Positions 46,654 to 56,735 are shown, counted from the stretch's first letter. The stretch is DNA of 64,000 bases from Veillonella seminalis (GCF_003992065.1 NZ_RQUZ01000007.1:80476-144475), one strand, 5' to 3'. Notes: generated by a model not told the origin, from the letters alone. Made by a program: numbers and translations.

Positions 46654-48027
46654 TTAATCTTCATTCACTATATGCTGCACCAACTCATGCGCCTGACGCA
46701 CACCATCCGGCATGCCCACACCGTCAAACGGCGTGCCAATCATGTAAAGGCCCGGATACGCTTTAGCGGCATAATCTTTAAGACGGGATACCAAATCACG
46801 ATGCCCTACCTTATATTGCGGCATACTCTTGTCGAGACGAGTTAATTCAACCCAAAGCGGTTTTGCATTAAACTTCATGATGCGCTGAATTTCTCTGAGT
46901 GCCAATTCTTTAAGCTGTTCCGCATCAAGACGCTGTACCGTGTCATCACCCGGTTTGCCCATGAACACACGCAATACAATCTTATCCTGCGGTGTTGTTT
47001 GCGGCCATTTAGCCGTAATATAAGTGCAAGCGGTAAGTGGTGTATCACTCTTACGAGTAATAACAAAACCGGTGCCATCCAGCGTTGCATCAAAGGTTTC
47101 ACGTTCAAAGCCCATGACGGCGATGGCACAAGAAGATAAGTCCATATTCATTAATTCACCGAAATGCGGATCTTGCGCAAACCACTCTTTATAACGTTGT
47201 GGTGGCGTTGTAATAATTACTTCTTGGTACGGACTCTTCACCGTTCCGCCCAACACATACCCGTCTTTTACCTTCTCAATCGAGGTAACCGGCGTACTCT
47301 TATGAAGCGTTACATTCGCCGGCATTTGAGCCACCAACGCATCGATAATCGATTCCAAACCGCCCGTAAGCTGACGGAACTGACCGCTCGGTTTCACATT
47401 GGCTGCCACACGCTGTTTGCGAGCCGCCAACATACCTTTCACCATGTTGCCATGCTTACGTTCCAAACTGTGAAATTCGGGGAACGTCGCATCAAGACTC
47501 AATTCATAAATATCGCCGCCGTAAATACCGGACAATAAAGGCTCAATGAGCTTATCCATCATTTCACGGCCCAAGTGATATTTGAAAAAGTCTCCGATGG
47601 ATACATCACCTTCGGTAGGATACGGACTTTTGAAAAAATCCTGCATAGCACGGAATTTGCCGGGCCACGACAATAATGTTGACTTCGCGAACGGGATAAA
47701 TTCGGTAGGAATCCCTACAATGGCACCGCCCGGCAAAGGGAACATATTGCCCCGGTCGTAAATAAAGGCCTGACCGGTAGCATTCGTAACCAACGTGTTA
47801 CCCAATCCCAATTCATTAATTAAATCAGTCATAGCCTGCTTGCGGGCTAAATAAGAATCGGGCCCCACTTCGACAACATAACCGTCCACTCGTTTTGTTT
47901 TAATTTTACCGCCAAAACGATGTTCCTCTTCGAACACATCAATCTGCCGGTCCGGCTTAGCTTGGCCCAAATAATAGGCCGTTGCAAGGCCCGTAAGGCC
48001 CCCGCCAATCACCGCTACTCGACTCAT
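46654..48027 (-). CDS. cgoX: Coproporphyrinogen III oxidase (HemY/CgoX type)
   Basis: This FAD enzyme oxidises coproporphyrinogen III to coproporphyrin III (oxygen-dependent type). Its 457 residues start with the dinucleotide motif VAVIGGGLTGLATAYYLGQ. GPDSYLARKQAMTDLINELG and the C-terminal FDGVGMPDGVRQAHEL are conserved. Called CgoX, not protoporphyrinogen oxidase, because hemQ and the ferrochelatase flank it. It overlaps cpfC by 4 nt. An oxygen-dependent enzyme in an anaerobe-like genome is notable. Confidence 0.92.
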   Translation of the reverse strand: MSRVAVIGGGLTGLATAYYLGQAKPDRQIDVFEEEHRFGGKIKTKRVDGYVVEVGPDSYLARKQAMTDLINELGLGNTLVTNATGQAFIYDRGNMFPLPGGAIVGIPTEFIPFAKSTLLSWPGKFRAMQDFFKSPYPTEGDVSIGDFFKYHLGREMMDKLIEPLLSGIYGGDIYELSLDATFPEFHSLERKHGNMVKGMLAARKQRVAANVKPSGQFRQLTGGLESIIDALVAQMPANVTLHKSTPVTSIEKVKDGYVLGGTVKSPYQEVIITTPPQRYKEWFAQDPHFGELMNMDLSSCAIAVMGFERETFDATLDGTGFVITRKSDTPLTACTYITAKWPQTTPQDKIVLRVFMGKPGDDTVQRLDAEQLKELALREIQRIMKFNAKPLWVELTRLDKSMPQYKVGHRDLVSRLKDYAAKAYPGLYMIGTPFDGVGMPDGVRQAHELVQHIVNED

Positions 48028-48974
48028 TCTGTCACCTCATCTTTTACAGGTAAGTGTCGCACCGCCTGCGCCATGGCTTTTACAAAAAGCTCATCCGCAT
48101 TCGGCATCGGCACACGCTCATAGGTCACCTTAAGCTCATCGCAAAGGGCTCTACAAGCAATATCATTATCGTATAATATCTCTAAATGGTCACATACAAA
48201 ACCGATTGGCACGTACACAACCGCTTTAACATCATTTTTAGTAACGATTTCACGCGTTACCGTTTCTACATCCGGTGTGAGCCAATCACCACGCACGCCC
48301 GCACTTTGCCAAGCCAGTTCATAACTCGTAAGCCCCACTGATTCGGCAATCCGTTTCGCCGTAGCCGCGACAGCTTCCGGATAGGTATCCCCCATGTGAA
48401 TAACATGGTACGGCAAACTGTGAGCCGTAAAAATAACGCCGATTTGATCTGGCGTTTCTGTTTGCACTGCTGCCAAGGTTGTTTGTAAAGCTTGGTGCCA
48501 ATAGGCTGAGAACTCGGGTTCTTCATTCCAAGCGGATACTTCGCAAATTGTCATGCCGTAACGGGCCGCCCGCCGTTTGGATCGTTCAAAATACGAGGCC
48601 GTTGCAAACAGCGAAAAATACGGTGCCATTACGATAGCCACGGCCTTAGTGATACCGGCCTCCCCCATGGTCGACACGGCATCTTCAATAAACGGCGGCA
48701 TATGCTTATGACCGATGAATAATTCATAACTCACATCATCACTGTGTTCGTTAAGCTGTTTGTCCAATAATTCTGCCTGGCCTTCGGTTATGGCCGCCAA
48801 CGGTGACAAACCGCCGATAGCATCATAGCGTTTTTTCAAAACGGCCACCTCCGCTTCAGTCGGTGCATAACCGCGACGTATACTCGTATAATACGGCATT
48901 AAATCCGCCTCGCAATTCGGCGTGCCATAATCCATTACCAATAAACCGATTCGTTCCTTCATAGGCCCTCTCAT
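48024..48974 (-). CDS. cpfC: Coproporphyrin ferrochelatase
   Basis: CpfC inserts Fe(II) into coproporphyrin III. The 316 residues include LLVMDYGTPNCEADLMPYYT, FTAHSLPYHVIHMGD with the metal-site His, AWQSAGVRGDWLTPDVE, and PIGFVCDHLEILYD. Placement between hemE and cgoX/hemQ supports the Firmicute-type coproporphyrin substrate. Ends overlap both neighbours by 4 nt. Confidence 0.93.
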   Translation of the reverse strand: MRGPMKERIGLLVMDYGTPNCEADLMPYYTSIRRGYAPTEAEVAVLKKRYDAIGGLSPLAAITEGQAELLDKQLNEHSDDVSYELFIGHKHMPPFIEDAVSTMGEAGITKAVAIVMAPYFSLFATASYFERSKRRAARYGMTICEVSAWNEEPEFSAYWHQALQTTLAAVQTETPDQIGVIFTAHSLPYHVIHMGDTYPEAVAATAKRIAESVGLTSYELAWQSAGVRGDWLTPDVETVTREIVTKNDVKAVVYVPIGFVCDHLEILYDNDIACRALCDELKVTYERVPMPNADELFVKAMAQAVRHLPVKDEVTE

Positions 48975-49999
48975 CGTGCTGTCACTTCATGCACATAAGA
49001 CACAATGCGTTTGAGGACTTCCGGATCAGCTTCCGGCACAACACCGTGGCCCAAGTTGAAAATATGACGACCATGCGCTTTACCTTCAGCCAAAATTCGA
49101 TCGATTTCCTGCTGAATAACAGACCATTCGGCAAATAAATAAGCCGGATCCAAATTGCCTTGTACAGCCTGAGTAATCCCTATAGCTTTCGCATCGGCAA
49201 TCGGTGAACGCCAATCGAGACCGACAACATCTACCGGCAACTGACGCCATAACGGCAATAAATGATACGTTCCTACACCGAACATCGTAATCGGCGTAGT
49301 CGGGAATTTAACTTTCAAGGAACTTACTAATTCGTTCATAAACGGATAAATCCGAGCTTCATATTCACGAGCACTAACGGCCCCTACCCAAGAGTCAAAA
49401 ATCTGGATAGCCGAAGCCCCGGCCTCAATCTGTGCCCCTAAGTACACAATGCTCATGGCCGTCAATTTAGCCATCAACGCGTCCCATAAATCCGGACGGG
49501 TTACGAGCATTTGCCGCGTTTTCTGATACGTCTTGGACGGACCGCCTTCCAGCATATAACTGGCTAAGGTAAACGGTGCTCCGCCAAAGCCGATAAGCGG
49601 CACATTGAGCTGCTCCTTCGTCAAAATACGAATCGTTTCCAACACATGCGGCAAAGACTCCGCCATGTCGAGTGCGCCGAGGGCGGCAATATCTTCCGCC
49701 GTGCAAATCGGATTACCGATAACCGGACCGATACCAGCTTTCAGCTCCACATCTACACCAATCGGTACGAGCGGCGTCATAATATCTTTGTATAAAATAG
49801 CCGCGTCTACATCATATTCTTCAACGGGCAAACGCGTAATATACGCACAAAGCTCCGGCTGTTGCGTAATTTCGAACAAGGAGTATTTTTCCTTAATACG
49901 GCGATATTCGGCTTGACTGCGACCTGCTTGTCGCATAAACCATACGGGGCAATGTGACGTTTCTTCCCCGCGGATTGTTTGTAAGTATGTCGAATTCAT
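48971..49999 (-). CDS. hemE: Uroporphyrinogen decarboxylase
   Basis: HemE decarboxylates uroporphyrinogen III to coproporphyrinogen III. The 342 residues carry the N-terminal signature PVWFMRQAGRSQAEYR, then YKDIMTPLVPIGVDVE, GFGGAPFTLASYML and the C-terminal FNLGHGVVPEADPE. It is first of the hemE-cpfC-cgoX-hemQ operon. Upstream is AT-rich with a likely promoter, but no distinct operator was seen. Confidence 0.97.
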   Translation of the reverse strand: MNSTYLQTIRGEETSHCPVWFMRQAGRSQAEYRRIKEKYSLFEITQQPELCAYITRLPVEEYDVDAAILYKDIMTPLVPIGVDVELKAGIGPVIGNPICTAEDIAALGALDMAESLPHVLETIRILTKEQLNVPLIGFGGAPFTLASYMLEGGPSKTYQKTRQMLVTRPDLWDALMAKLTAMSIVYLGAQIEAGASAIQIFDSWVGAVSAREYEARIYPFMNELVSSLKVKFPTTPITMFGVGTYHLLPLWRQLPVDVVGLDWRSPIADAKAIGITQAVQGNLDPAYLFAEWSVIQQEIDRILAEGKAHGRHIFNLGHGVVPEADPEVLKRIVSYVHEVTAR

Positions 50000-50131
50000 A
50001 AGGTATCTTCTTTCCTTTGTTATAAGTATATATCTAATCTTACCATTTCTAAGGACAAATTGAAACTTTTTTCCATGAATTTAACTCATATTTTTATAGT
50101 GACACCGATTTTTTTGTAATTGCTCAGTTAT

Positions 50132-50172
50132 GCAAAAAGACCGCCGGCAACTTAATGCCGTACGGTCTTTTA
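50132..50172 (-). terminator. Terminator after the DoxX gene
   Basis: The stem AAAAGACCG.CGGCA (50135-50150) pairs with TGCCG..CGGTCTTTT (about 50156-50171) and is followed by a U-run on the minus strand. It lies about 45 nt past the DoxX stop. Confidence 0.82.
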
Positions 50173-50216
50173 TGAGTAGATTTATTTGTATTATCAAAGG
50201 ATTTTGTAAGGTCTCC

Positions 50217-50633
50217 TTAACGCTTCGTAAAGGCACTGTCCACACTGTAACGACCGGGACCGGCAATAAAGAGCATAATGGCCCCGAACATCATTTGTGA
50301 CGGATAATCCCATTTAAAGAAACCGCCATCCCAAGCGGCTACCGTTGCAATAAACAAGGTAAACGCGATAAGTAACGCACCGAGTCGTGTCAAAAAGCCT
50401 AAAATAAGAAGAAAACCACCTAAAAGTTCAGCAGCCGCCGCAGCCATACCGAGCAACAAAAATCCGTCCGGCACACCGAATTGAGCCGTTGTATGACCGA
50501 TGGCATATAAAGTATTTTGACCGCCGGCAAACTTAAAATAACCATGAGCCATCATCGATAAACCGAATACGATGCGATAAAACAACAATCCGAAATCATG
50601 ATAGCGAAATAAATTATGGAATAGCATATTCAT
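50217..50633 (-). CDS. DoxX-family membrane protein
   Basis: The 138-residue protein has four membrane helices. LLFYRIVFGLSMMAHGYFKFAGG at the N-terminus and LLGGFLLILGFLTRLGALLI in the middle are the DoxX signatures. DoxX homologues are linked to quinone-dependent thiosulfate oxidation or to redox/detoxification complexes; no specific role can be assigned. It follows the secreted 212-residue gene after 33 nt. Confidence 0.85.
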   Translation of the reverse strand: MNMLFHNLFRYHDFGLLFYRIVFGLSMMAHGYFKFAGGQNTLYAIGHTTAQFGVPDGFLLLGMAAAAAELLGGFLLILGFLTRLGALLIAFTLFIATVAAWDGGFFKWDYPSQMMFGAIMLFIAGPGRYSVDSAFTKR

Positions 50634-50666
50634 TCTGCTTCGTTATACTCCTTATTTCTGACTTTA

Positions 50667-51305
50667 TTATTTAATAACCTTAGCATAACCGTTTACAAGC
50701 GGCCATAAAGTTTCATCATCCGCACTGTTAAGAGCGATGACGCGGGCACTCGGCCCGAAATATAAATTATCATACAATACAACATGAAGAATTTCACCGT
50801 AAACAACGGTGCTTTCCATGTTATCACAACGCAAAGTGCCCGTATACGTGCCGTTCTTTTGCAAGGTCAACGGTTCAATCACACGGTAAGGCTGAACACT
50901 GTTCTGACCGCCTTCATTGATAGTAGCTGCCAATTCCGGCAATACCGAAGTATCTTGTTTCTTTTTATCCAAGGAGAAAATCGGCATATGACCATCGATG
51001 CCCAAAGTAGTAAGTCCCGGTTCACCTAAACGAATATCGGCAACAATACCGTAACTGAACACATTATCTTTTTTATAGCGCAACTGATACACATCGGCAC
51101 TCAATACGCCACGGTCCAGTAAAAACTGCTTAATGTCCTGACTGTTCGTGAACAGCGCTTTTTCAGAACCGGCCTCTAATGTTACATTAGTCGGCGCCTT
51201 AATATCTTTAATGGCGGTCGTAGCCGGTGTTGAGGCCGCTACGCTGTTGCCTACACTGACTGTCAGAGCCAAGAAAGCCGCTGCACACCAAGTAGTTAGT
51301 TTCAT
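50667..51305 (-). CDS. Secreted 212-residue protein of unknown family
   Basis: A clear signal peptide (MKLTTWCAAAFLALTVSVGN, cleavage near SVAAS) precedes a ~188-residue domain predicted to be beta-rich. No motif is recognised. A single Cys remains in the mature part. It is likely co-transcribed with the DoxX gene downstream. Confidence 0.6.
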   Translation of the reverse strand: MKLTTWCAAAFLALTVSVGNSVAASTPATTAIKDIKAPTNVTLEAGSEKALFTNSQDIKQFLLDRGVLSADVYQLRYKKDNVFSYGIVADIRLGEPGLTTLGIDGHMPIFSLDKKKQDTSVLPELAATINEGGQNSVQPYRVIEPLTLQKNGTYTGTLRCDNMESTVVYGEILHVVLYDNLYFGPSARVIALNSADDETLWPLVNGYAKVIK

Positions 51306-51408
51306 TCACAACTCCTCTTTTGATGACTCACTATGTTAATTAACCGACGAGTCCAACAACTGAATGCCGGACCGGTCAGCCGATTAGTAATTATTAATGG
51401 TTAAGGAC

Positions 51409-53082
51409 TCAGCCTTTTTTCTGTGCTTTCGCCCAACTGTCACGAAGTCCTACAATACGATTCATTACGATATGGTCAGGCGTGCTGTCCAAATCGGTTA
51501 CGAAATATCCCTGACGTAAGAACTGGAAATGGTCGCCCGGTTTCGTTGTTTTGAAAGCCGGTTCCCCTTTACCATGCATTACAACCAAAGAATTCGGATT
51601 AAGCTGTTCCAAGAAATCTTTGCTTTCCCATTCTTCTTCAGGTTTTAAGAGATAATCGTACAAGCGGATTTCCATATCCACCGCGGTGGACGCTTCCACC
51701 CAATGAAGCGTGCCTTTAACTTTACGCTGGCAACCGCTGCCGCTACGACTTTCAGGATCGTAAGTACAATGAATTTCTTTAATAGAACCGTCTTCGTTTT
51801 TAATCACTTCATCGCACATAACGATGTAAGCGCCTTTAAGACGAACTTCTTTACCCGGCGTCATGCGGAAGAATTTTTTCACCGGTACTTCCATGAAGTC
51901 TTCCTGTTCGATGTAGATTTCACGACCGAACGGTACTTCACGAGTGCCCATAGCTTCATTTTCCGGATTATTTTCAACGGTCACCATTTCAGTCTGACCT
52001 TCCGGATAATTTGTAATTACCACTTTGACAGGGTTAATAACCGTCATCTGACGCGGTGCTTTCATCTTCAAATCTTCACGAATACAGAATTCTAAGAGCG
52101 CAATATCAACCACGCTGTCCGCTTTGGCGACACCGATACGCTGACAGAAATCACGAATGGATTCCGGCGTATAACCGCGACGACGCAAACCGGAAATGGT
52201 CGGCATGCGCGGATCGTCCCAGCCGCTCACCAAATTAAGTTCAACGAGCTGACGCAATTTACGTTTACTCATTACCATGTTGGTAACATTCAAACGGGCA
52301 AACTCAATCTGCTGCGGTTTTTCTGTATCCGGCCAATCTTCGAGCACCCAGTTATAAAGCGGACGATGTACTTCAAATTCCAAAGTACATACCGAATGCG
52401 TAATGCGTTCAATCGCATCTTCTACCGGATGGGCAAAGTCGTACATCGGATAAATGCACCATTTGTCGCTGGTACGATGATGTTCCGCATGCATAATACG
52501 ATATAAAACAGGATCGCGCATTACGATGTTAGGCGAGGCCATATCGATTTTGGCACGAAGTACTTTTTCACCGTCTTTATACTTGCCTTCTTTCATTTCT
52601 TCAAAAAGGCGTAAATTTTCTTCAACGGAACGGTCGCGGAACGGACTATTGGTACCCGGTGTACCGAAGTCACCGCGAGTTTCTTTAATCTGTTCCGGCG
52701 TCTGATCATCCACATAAGCTTTGCCCTTTTTAATTAACTCTTGAGCATAGGCATACATAGTGTCAAAATAGTCGGACGCGAAATATTCACGATCTTCCCA
52801 ATCGAAACCGAGCCATTTTACGTCGGCTTCAATAGATTTCACGTATTCCACTTCTTCTTTGGACGGATTGGTATCGTCAAAACGAAGATTCGTGAGCCCT
52901 TTATAATCATTACCTAAACCGAAGTTCAAGCAAATCGACTTGGCATGGCCGATATGCAAGTAGCCGTTCGGTTCCGGTGGGAAACGCGTATGAACACGCT
53001 TGCCATACTTCCCTGTTTCGTTATCTTTATTTATAATCGCCTCTATAAAATTAACAGTTTCATTATTTGGATTTTCCAACAA
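51409..53082 (-). CDS. glnS: Glutaminyl-tRNA synthetase
   Basis: GlnRS charges tRNA-Gln directly. Its 557 residues carry the class I HIGH motif at 43-46 in [15 protein letters not shown], the KMSKS-like VMSKRKL, and the GlnRS-specific insert [18 protein letters not shown]. Two C-terminal anticodon-binding beta-barrels follow ([26 protein letters not shown]). Most Gram-positive bacteria lack GlnRS and use GatCAB transamidation, so this gene probably came by transfer from a proteobacterial-type source. Confidence 0.96.
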   Translation of the reverse strand: MLENPNNETVNFIEAIINKDNETGKYGKRVHTRFPPEPNGYLHIGHAKSICLNFGLGNDYKGLTNLRFDDTNPSKEEVEYVKSIEADVKWLGFDWEDREYFASDYFDTMYAYAQELIKKGKAYVDDQTPEQIKETRGDFGTPGTNSPFRDRSVEENLRLFEEMKEGKYKDGEKVLRAKIDMASPNIVMRDPVLYRIMHAEHHRTSDKWCIYPMYDFAHPVEDAIERITHSVCTLEFEVHRPLYNWVLEDWPDTEKPQQIEFARLNVTNMVMSKRKLRQLVELNLVSGWDDPRMPTISGLRRRGYTPESIRDFCQRIGVAKADSVVDIALLEFCIREDLKMKAPRQMTVINPVKVVITNYPEGQTEMVTVENNPENEAMGTREVPFGREIYIEQEDFMEVPVKKFFRMTPGKEVRLKGAYIVMCDEVIKNEDGSIKEIHCTYDPESRSGSGCQRKVKGTLHWVEASTAVDMEIRLYDYLLKPEEEWESKDFLEQLNPNSLVVMHGKGEPAFKTTKPGDHFQFLRQGYFVTDLDSTPDHIVMNRIVGLRDSWAKAQKKG

Positions 53083-53148
53083 CTATCATCCTCTCTGCGG
53101 CTTACCGCCGATTTATTTACATCTTTTTATTTTATCATAAACTGCGGT

Positions 53149-54123
53149 TTATTTATAGTTTACTTCTTTGTTTACGCAAGTTTTAAGCGGTTTGCCTTGA
53201 AGGCCCAAGATGATATTGTCAGCCGTGAGCATAGCCATATCGCGGCGCGTACGATCCGTGAAGGAAGCGATATGAGGTACTACGAGTACTTTGCCGGTCT
53301 TTAAGAGCGGATGATCCCCCGGTAACGGTTCAGGATCGGTTACATCCAAGGCGGCGTATTCAATTTCACCTTCATTAAGAGCCCAAACAAGCGCATCAGT
53401 ATCGACGATTTTACCGCGACCCACATTAACAAACAAAGCGTCTTTCTTCATTTTTTTGAACGCTTCCTTATCAATCATATGATATGTTTCCGGCGTCAAC
53501 GGCGTTACTACAAGCACTACATCACTTTCAGCATACAAAGCATCACGGTCGCGATATTCAACCATGTACAAGCTGTCATCCGGACGTTTATGACGGTTAT
53601 TGTAAAGAACAGTCATACCGAAAGCACGGGCACGACGGGAAATGGAAATACCGATGTTACCGAGCCCGATAATACCCAAAGTGGAGCGGCTTAAGTCTTT
53701 ACCTTTAATATTGGAAGGACGCTGTGTCCATTGACCGCTCTTAACAAATTCTGCATTTTCCACAAGACGACGACTGGCAGCAGCTACCAAAGTAAACGCC
53801 AATTCGGCTACCGATTCCGTAAGAACTTCCGGCGTATTGCCGTAAGGGATTTTGCGAGCTGTCAAATCTTCAATTGTTATGTTATCGTAACCTACCGAAG
53901 CCTGGGCAATAACTTTTAAATTAGGTGCATCGGCGATTAAGTCGGCATCGACTTTTACATTATTAATGCTCCAAAGCCCATCGGCTTCCTTGAGCCATTC
54001 CTTCAAGGTTTCACGAGGCATCGGCGTTTTTTCCGTCCATTGTTTAATCGTCACATGTTCGCCTAAATAGGCAAGTGCATCTTTGCGAACCAAACCCGGT
54101 ACTACTACAACTGGTTTGCTCAT
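53149..54123 (-). CDS. D-isomer-specific 2-hydroxyacid dehydrogenase
   Basis: The 324-residue NAD(P)-dependent dehydrogenase has a Rossmann motif STLGIIGLGNIGISISRRA, LFVNVGRGKIVDTDALVWAL with catalytic Arg/Glu region, and VVPHIASFTDRTRRDMA with the catalytic His. Specificity (glyoxylate/hydroxypyruvate or lactate) is not decidable. The frame extends to 54132, but the ATG at 54123 has AGGAGG 9 nt upstream. Two 9-bp direct repeats lie upstream. Confidence 0.9.
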   Translation of the reverse strand: MSKPVVVVPGLVRKDALAYLGEHVTIKQWTEKTPMPRETLKEWLKEADGLWSINNVKVDADLIADAPNLKVIAQASVGYDNITIEDLTARKIPYGNTPEVLTESVAELAFTLVAAASRRLVENAEFVKSGQWTQRPSNIKGKDLSRSTLGIIGLGNIGISISRRARAFGMTVLYNNRHKRPDDSLYMVEYRDRDALYAESDVVLVVTPLTPETYHMIDKEAFKKMKKDALFVNVGRGKIVDTDALVWALNEGEIEYAALDVTDPEPLPGDHPLLKTGKVLVVPHIASFTDRTRRDMAMLTADNIILGLQGKPLKTCVNKEVNYK

Positions 54124-54522
54124 AATTATCAACCTCCTGACACTTATACATCTATCGTCTTTTACATAATAAGCTGTAAGAACGATGTAAGAACTTGTTT
54201 AAAATTCATGGACTTCCTATCAATCACTAAATTGATATAATCTCTCCCTTTATTATATACAATTTGAGCCTATAGTGAAAATAAAATCATTGATATTTTT
54301 AAATAAACAAATCTTTTTTCGACTTACAATAATTTAAGCGGTTTTCCGTTATAGAAAAAGGTATCCATAATACTCATGTTTTTTCAGCAATATTGCAAGG
54401 AATTGCTTTATCAATTTATAAATCTATGTTATAGTTAACTTATCGATAAATACAAACCATTAATCATTCTCCCAAGTTTGTCAATTACGTATTGTGAATT
54501 TATTTGAAAAGAGGAACTTCCT
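54124..54522. other. 399-bp AT-rich divergent intergenic region without a gene
   Basis: No convincing frame is found on either strand. It must hold the promoters of the dehydrogenase (minus) and the 134-residue gene (plus). Two direct repeats TGTAAGAAC (54175-54183 and 54186-54194) are one helical turn apart (11 bp) and lie about 55-70 nt upstream of the dehydrogenase start, an operator-like arrangement. Confidence 0.5.
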
Positions 54523-54927
54523 ATGGCATATATTGACACATTAACTGAACAAGAAGTTACACTACGTGATTTTAAATCTGTATTAAATCGACTCATGACC
54601 AATTACAATCCTAAAAAACCGGTAACGATTACGATTGAAGAAGACGGCGAATCACGTACTTTTTCATTAGTACCGAAACGTACGCGTCGTCGCTCAAACG
54701 GTGAGGCTTTTGCCATCAAAGAGATTCCGTTCGAAACCTTGGAAGACCCGAAAGAACCGGGTACCTACATGGCTATCGATACGTTTAACATTGCCGAAAA
54801 CACACCGATTCCGTTTGTATATGGTTTGTATGTAGATTTTGACGGTGTTCGTGATTTACGCTTTTTTAACGACCGTACCAATTGTCAAAAATGGCTCAAT
54901 AAAAAGATCAAACTTCTTGAAAAATAA
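54523..54927 (+). CDS. 134-residue protein of unknown function
   Basis: A soluble protein with no signal peptide. It has a basic patch (VPKRTRRRSNG, 51-61) in the middle and a basic C-terminus (WLNKKIKLLEK). No family recognised. AGAGGAA lies 8 nt before the ATG, and codon use looks like that of neighbouring genes, so it is probably real. It stands alone between two AT-rich gaps. Confidence 0.65.
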   Translation: MAYIDTLTEQEVTLRDFKSVLNRLMTNYNPKKPVTITIEEDGESRTFSLVPKRTRRRSNGEAFAIKEIPFETLEDPKEPGTYMAIDTFNIAENTPIPFVYGLYVDFDGVRDLRFFNDRTNCQKWLNKKIKLLEK

Positions 54928-55124
54928 TCAGCATATATAAAATTGTTTAATTAATTTTCACTTAGATTCGAAGCCCTTGAAAAGCAATTAATCATTTTTA
55001 ATTCAATCGTATTTAATCGATACAAGCTTTATTATATCGAAATAAATATATTTAGTTTCTTTACATAATTTACAAAAACCGGCTCAACGTCGGTCATGAT
55101 TCAGAAATTTATTTGGGAGGATTT

Positions 55125-56054
55125 ATGAAAATCGCAACATTTACATCCCCTTCCGGCTTCCGCCAATGGGGCGTCATCGACGAAGAATCGCAAACCATTT
55201 TAGGTAGTGCGGATTTAGAGGAAGCCTACTTCTCCTTCCTGCCGGAAACCATTGAAGAACTCATCAACTTAGGTGACGAAGGCGTATTATTATTAGCCAG
55301 TGCGTTAGAAAAACATAACGAAACACCGGTAGCCGTACCGTATAATTTAAGTGACGTCACCATCGAAACTCCGTTCAGCCCGCATCGCAATATTATCTGC
55401 GTCGGCAAAAACTATCGAGAACACATTGTTGAATTCGACAAAACAGCGGACGAACCGGAATTCCCCATTTTCTTCAGCAAATTGCCAACGGCCGTAACCG
55501 GTCCTAACCGTGTGATTCCGTTGCATCCTAATGCCACTTCCCAAGTGGACTACGAAGGCGAATTGGCTATCATTATCGGCAAACGAGCCAGCAACATTCC
55601 GGAAGATGAAGTGTACGATCACATCTTCGGTTATACCATCATCAATGATGTGACAGCTCGTGATTTGCAAAAACGTCACAATCAGTGGTTCTTAGGTAAA
55701 AGCCTCGATGGCTTCTGCCCTATGGGGCCTGCTATTCTAATCGGCAACAAACAGCCGCAAAACTTTGAAATTCGTACGTACATCAACAATGAACTTCGCC
55801 AATCGGGCTCAACGGAAGATTTAATCTTCTCCATTCCGACATTGGTAAGCACCTTAAGCCGAGGTATCACCTTGGAACCGGGCGACATCATCGCCACCGG
55901 CACACCGTCCGGCGTAGGTATGGGCTTTGAACCGCCTCGCTTCTTACAGGAAGATGACCTCGTAACCATTACCGTTCCGGGCATCGGTACTTTGGAAAAT
56001 ACCGTAAAACGTTCTGCACCAGTTACGGAAATTGAAGATTACGAAAATTTCTAA
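55125..56054 (+). CDS. Fumarylacetoacetate hydrolase-family protein
   Basis: The 309-residue protein has the FAH C-terminal fold. NIICVGKNYREHI, the metal ligands in VDYEGELAIIIGKR, GYTIINDVTARDLQ, and GDIIATGTPSGVGMGFEP are conserved. Members cleave or decarboxylate beta-diketo acids, or act as 5-oxopent-3-ene-1,2,5-tricarboxylate decarboxylase-like isomerases or oxaloacetate tautomerases. The substrate is not decidable. The ATG at 55125 follows GGGAGG by 4 nt; an upstream TTG is less likely. Confidence 0.88.
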   Translation: MKIATFTSPSGFRQWGVIDEESQTILGSADLEEAYFSFLPETIEELINLGDEGVLLLASALEKHNETPVAVPYNLSDVTIETPFSPHRNIICVGKNYREHIVEFDKTADEPEFPIFFSKLPTAVTGPNRVIPLHPNATSQVDYEGELAIIIGKRASNIPEDEVYDHIFGYTIINDVTARDLQKRHNQWFLGKSLDGFCPMGPAILIGNKQPQNFEIRTYINNELRQSGSTEDLIFSIPTLVSTLSRGITLEPGDIIATGTPSGVGMGFEPPRFLQEDDLVTITVPGIGTLENTVKRSAPVTEIEDYENF

Positions 56055-56070
56055 AAAAGATAATTATTCT

Positions 56071-56104
56071 AAAACCATCGGTTTTCGCCGGTGGTTTTAT
56101 TTTT
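56071..56104 (+). terminator. Terminator after the FAH gene
   Basis: AAAACCATCGG (56071-56081) pairs with CCGGTGGTTTT (56088-56098) around TTTTCG, followed by ATTTTT. It may also catch minus-strand transcripts from the AbiEi-like gene. Confidence 0.8.
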
Positions 56105-56121
56105 AAATTTCATTACATTAC

Positions 56122-56712
56122 TCATTGCAATACCTCTAAATAAGGTCGAATCTTCTTGTCGACTTTTAACAGCTTCGCATATGACGACAACAACGGAATA
56201 TTTTTAGATTTACTACTCATATATTGCTTGAATGCATCAGTAATAACTTGAATTTCAACTCTATTTGTCGTTTTTACAATATCACAAAGTGTGCGCTCTA
56301 TATTATATGCACGAACCAGATTTCCCGATGGAGTCTTAACTTCTTCAACCCCAAACTCAAAGACGTCTTTTTTGACCTTATTACACTTGAATCCATTTTT
56401 TAATGGTGCTGATGTATTATATCCTTCAGGAAAAGTAAAATGTAATCGCATTGGTGTTCTATCTGTAAATCCATGCAAATATAAAGCTGTCCCTAAAGAG
56501 AAAATTCCCTTTTTATACTTAACCTGAGCATTTAAAAATTCATCTTCCCACACATCAGGTAACGTGTATACTCCGCGAGATACTTTTTCTAATTTATTGG
56601 CTTTGACAAGTTGAGCTAAATAGTTTCTCGATATATTAGCTTCAGAAACCTTAGCAGAAGTAACTACACCATTATTCTCATATGCCAATTTTAATATGCA
56701 TTTCTCACTCAT
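56122..56712 (-). CDS. AbiEi-like type IV antitoxin / transcriptional regulator, orphan
   Basis: The 196-residue protein has an N-terminal winged helix (NGVVTSAKVSEANISRNYLAQLVKANKLEKVSRGVYTL) and a C-terminal domain with FSLGTALYLHGFTDRTP and YNIERTLCDIVKTTNRVE, as in AbiEi antitoxins. Their partner, an AbiEii nucleotidyltransferase toxin, should overlap the 3' end, but only 67 nt remain before the FAH gene and no such frame exists. The gene is more AT-rich than its neighbours, suggesting transfer. Its promoter lies within a perfect 17-bp inverted repeat, matching the known autorepression of AbiEi proteins. Confidence 0.78.
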   Translation of the reverse strand: MSEKCILKLAYENNGVVTSAKVSEANISRNYLAQLVKANKLEKVSRGVYTLPDVWEDEFLNAQVKYKKGIFSLGTALYLHGFTDRTPMRLHFTFPEGYNTSAPLKNGFKCNKVKKDVFEFGVEEVKTPSGNLVRAYNIERTLCDIVKTTNRVEIQVITDAFKQYMSSKSKNIPLLSSYAKLLKVDKKIRPYLEVLQ

Positions 56713-56735
56713 ATATCTCCTCTCCCTCAGCGCAA

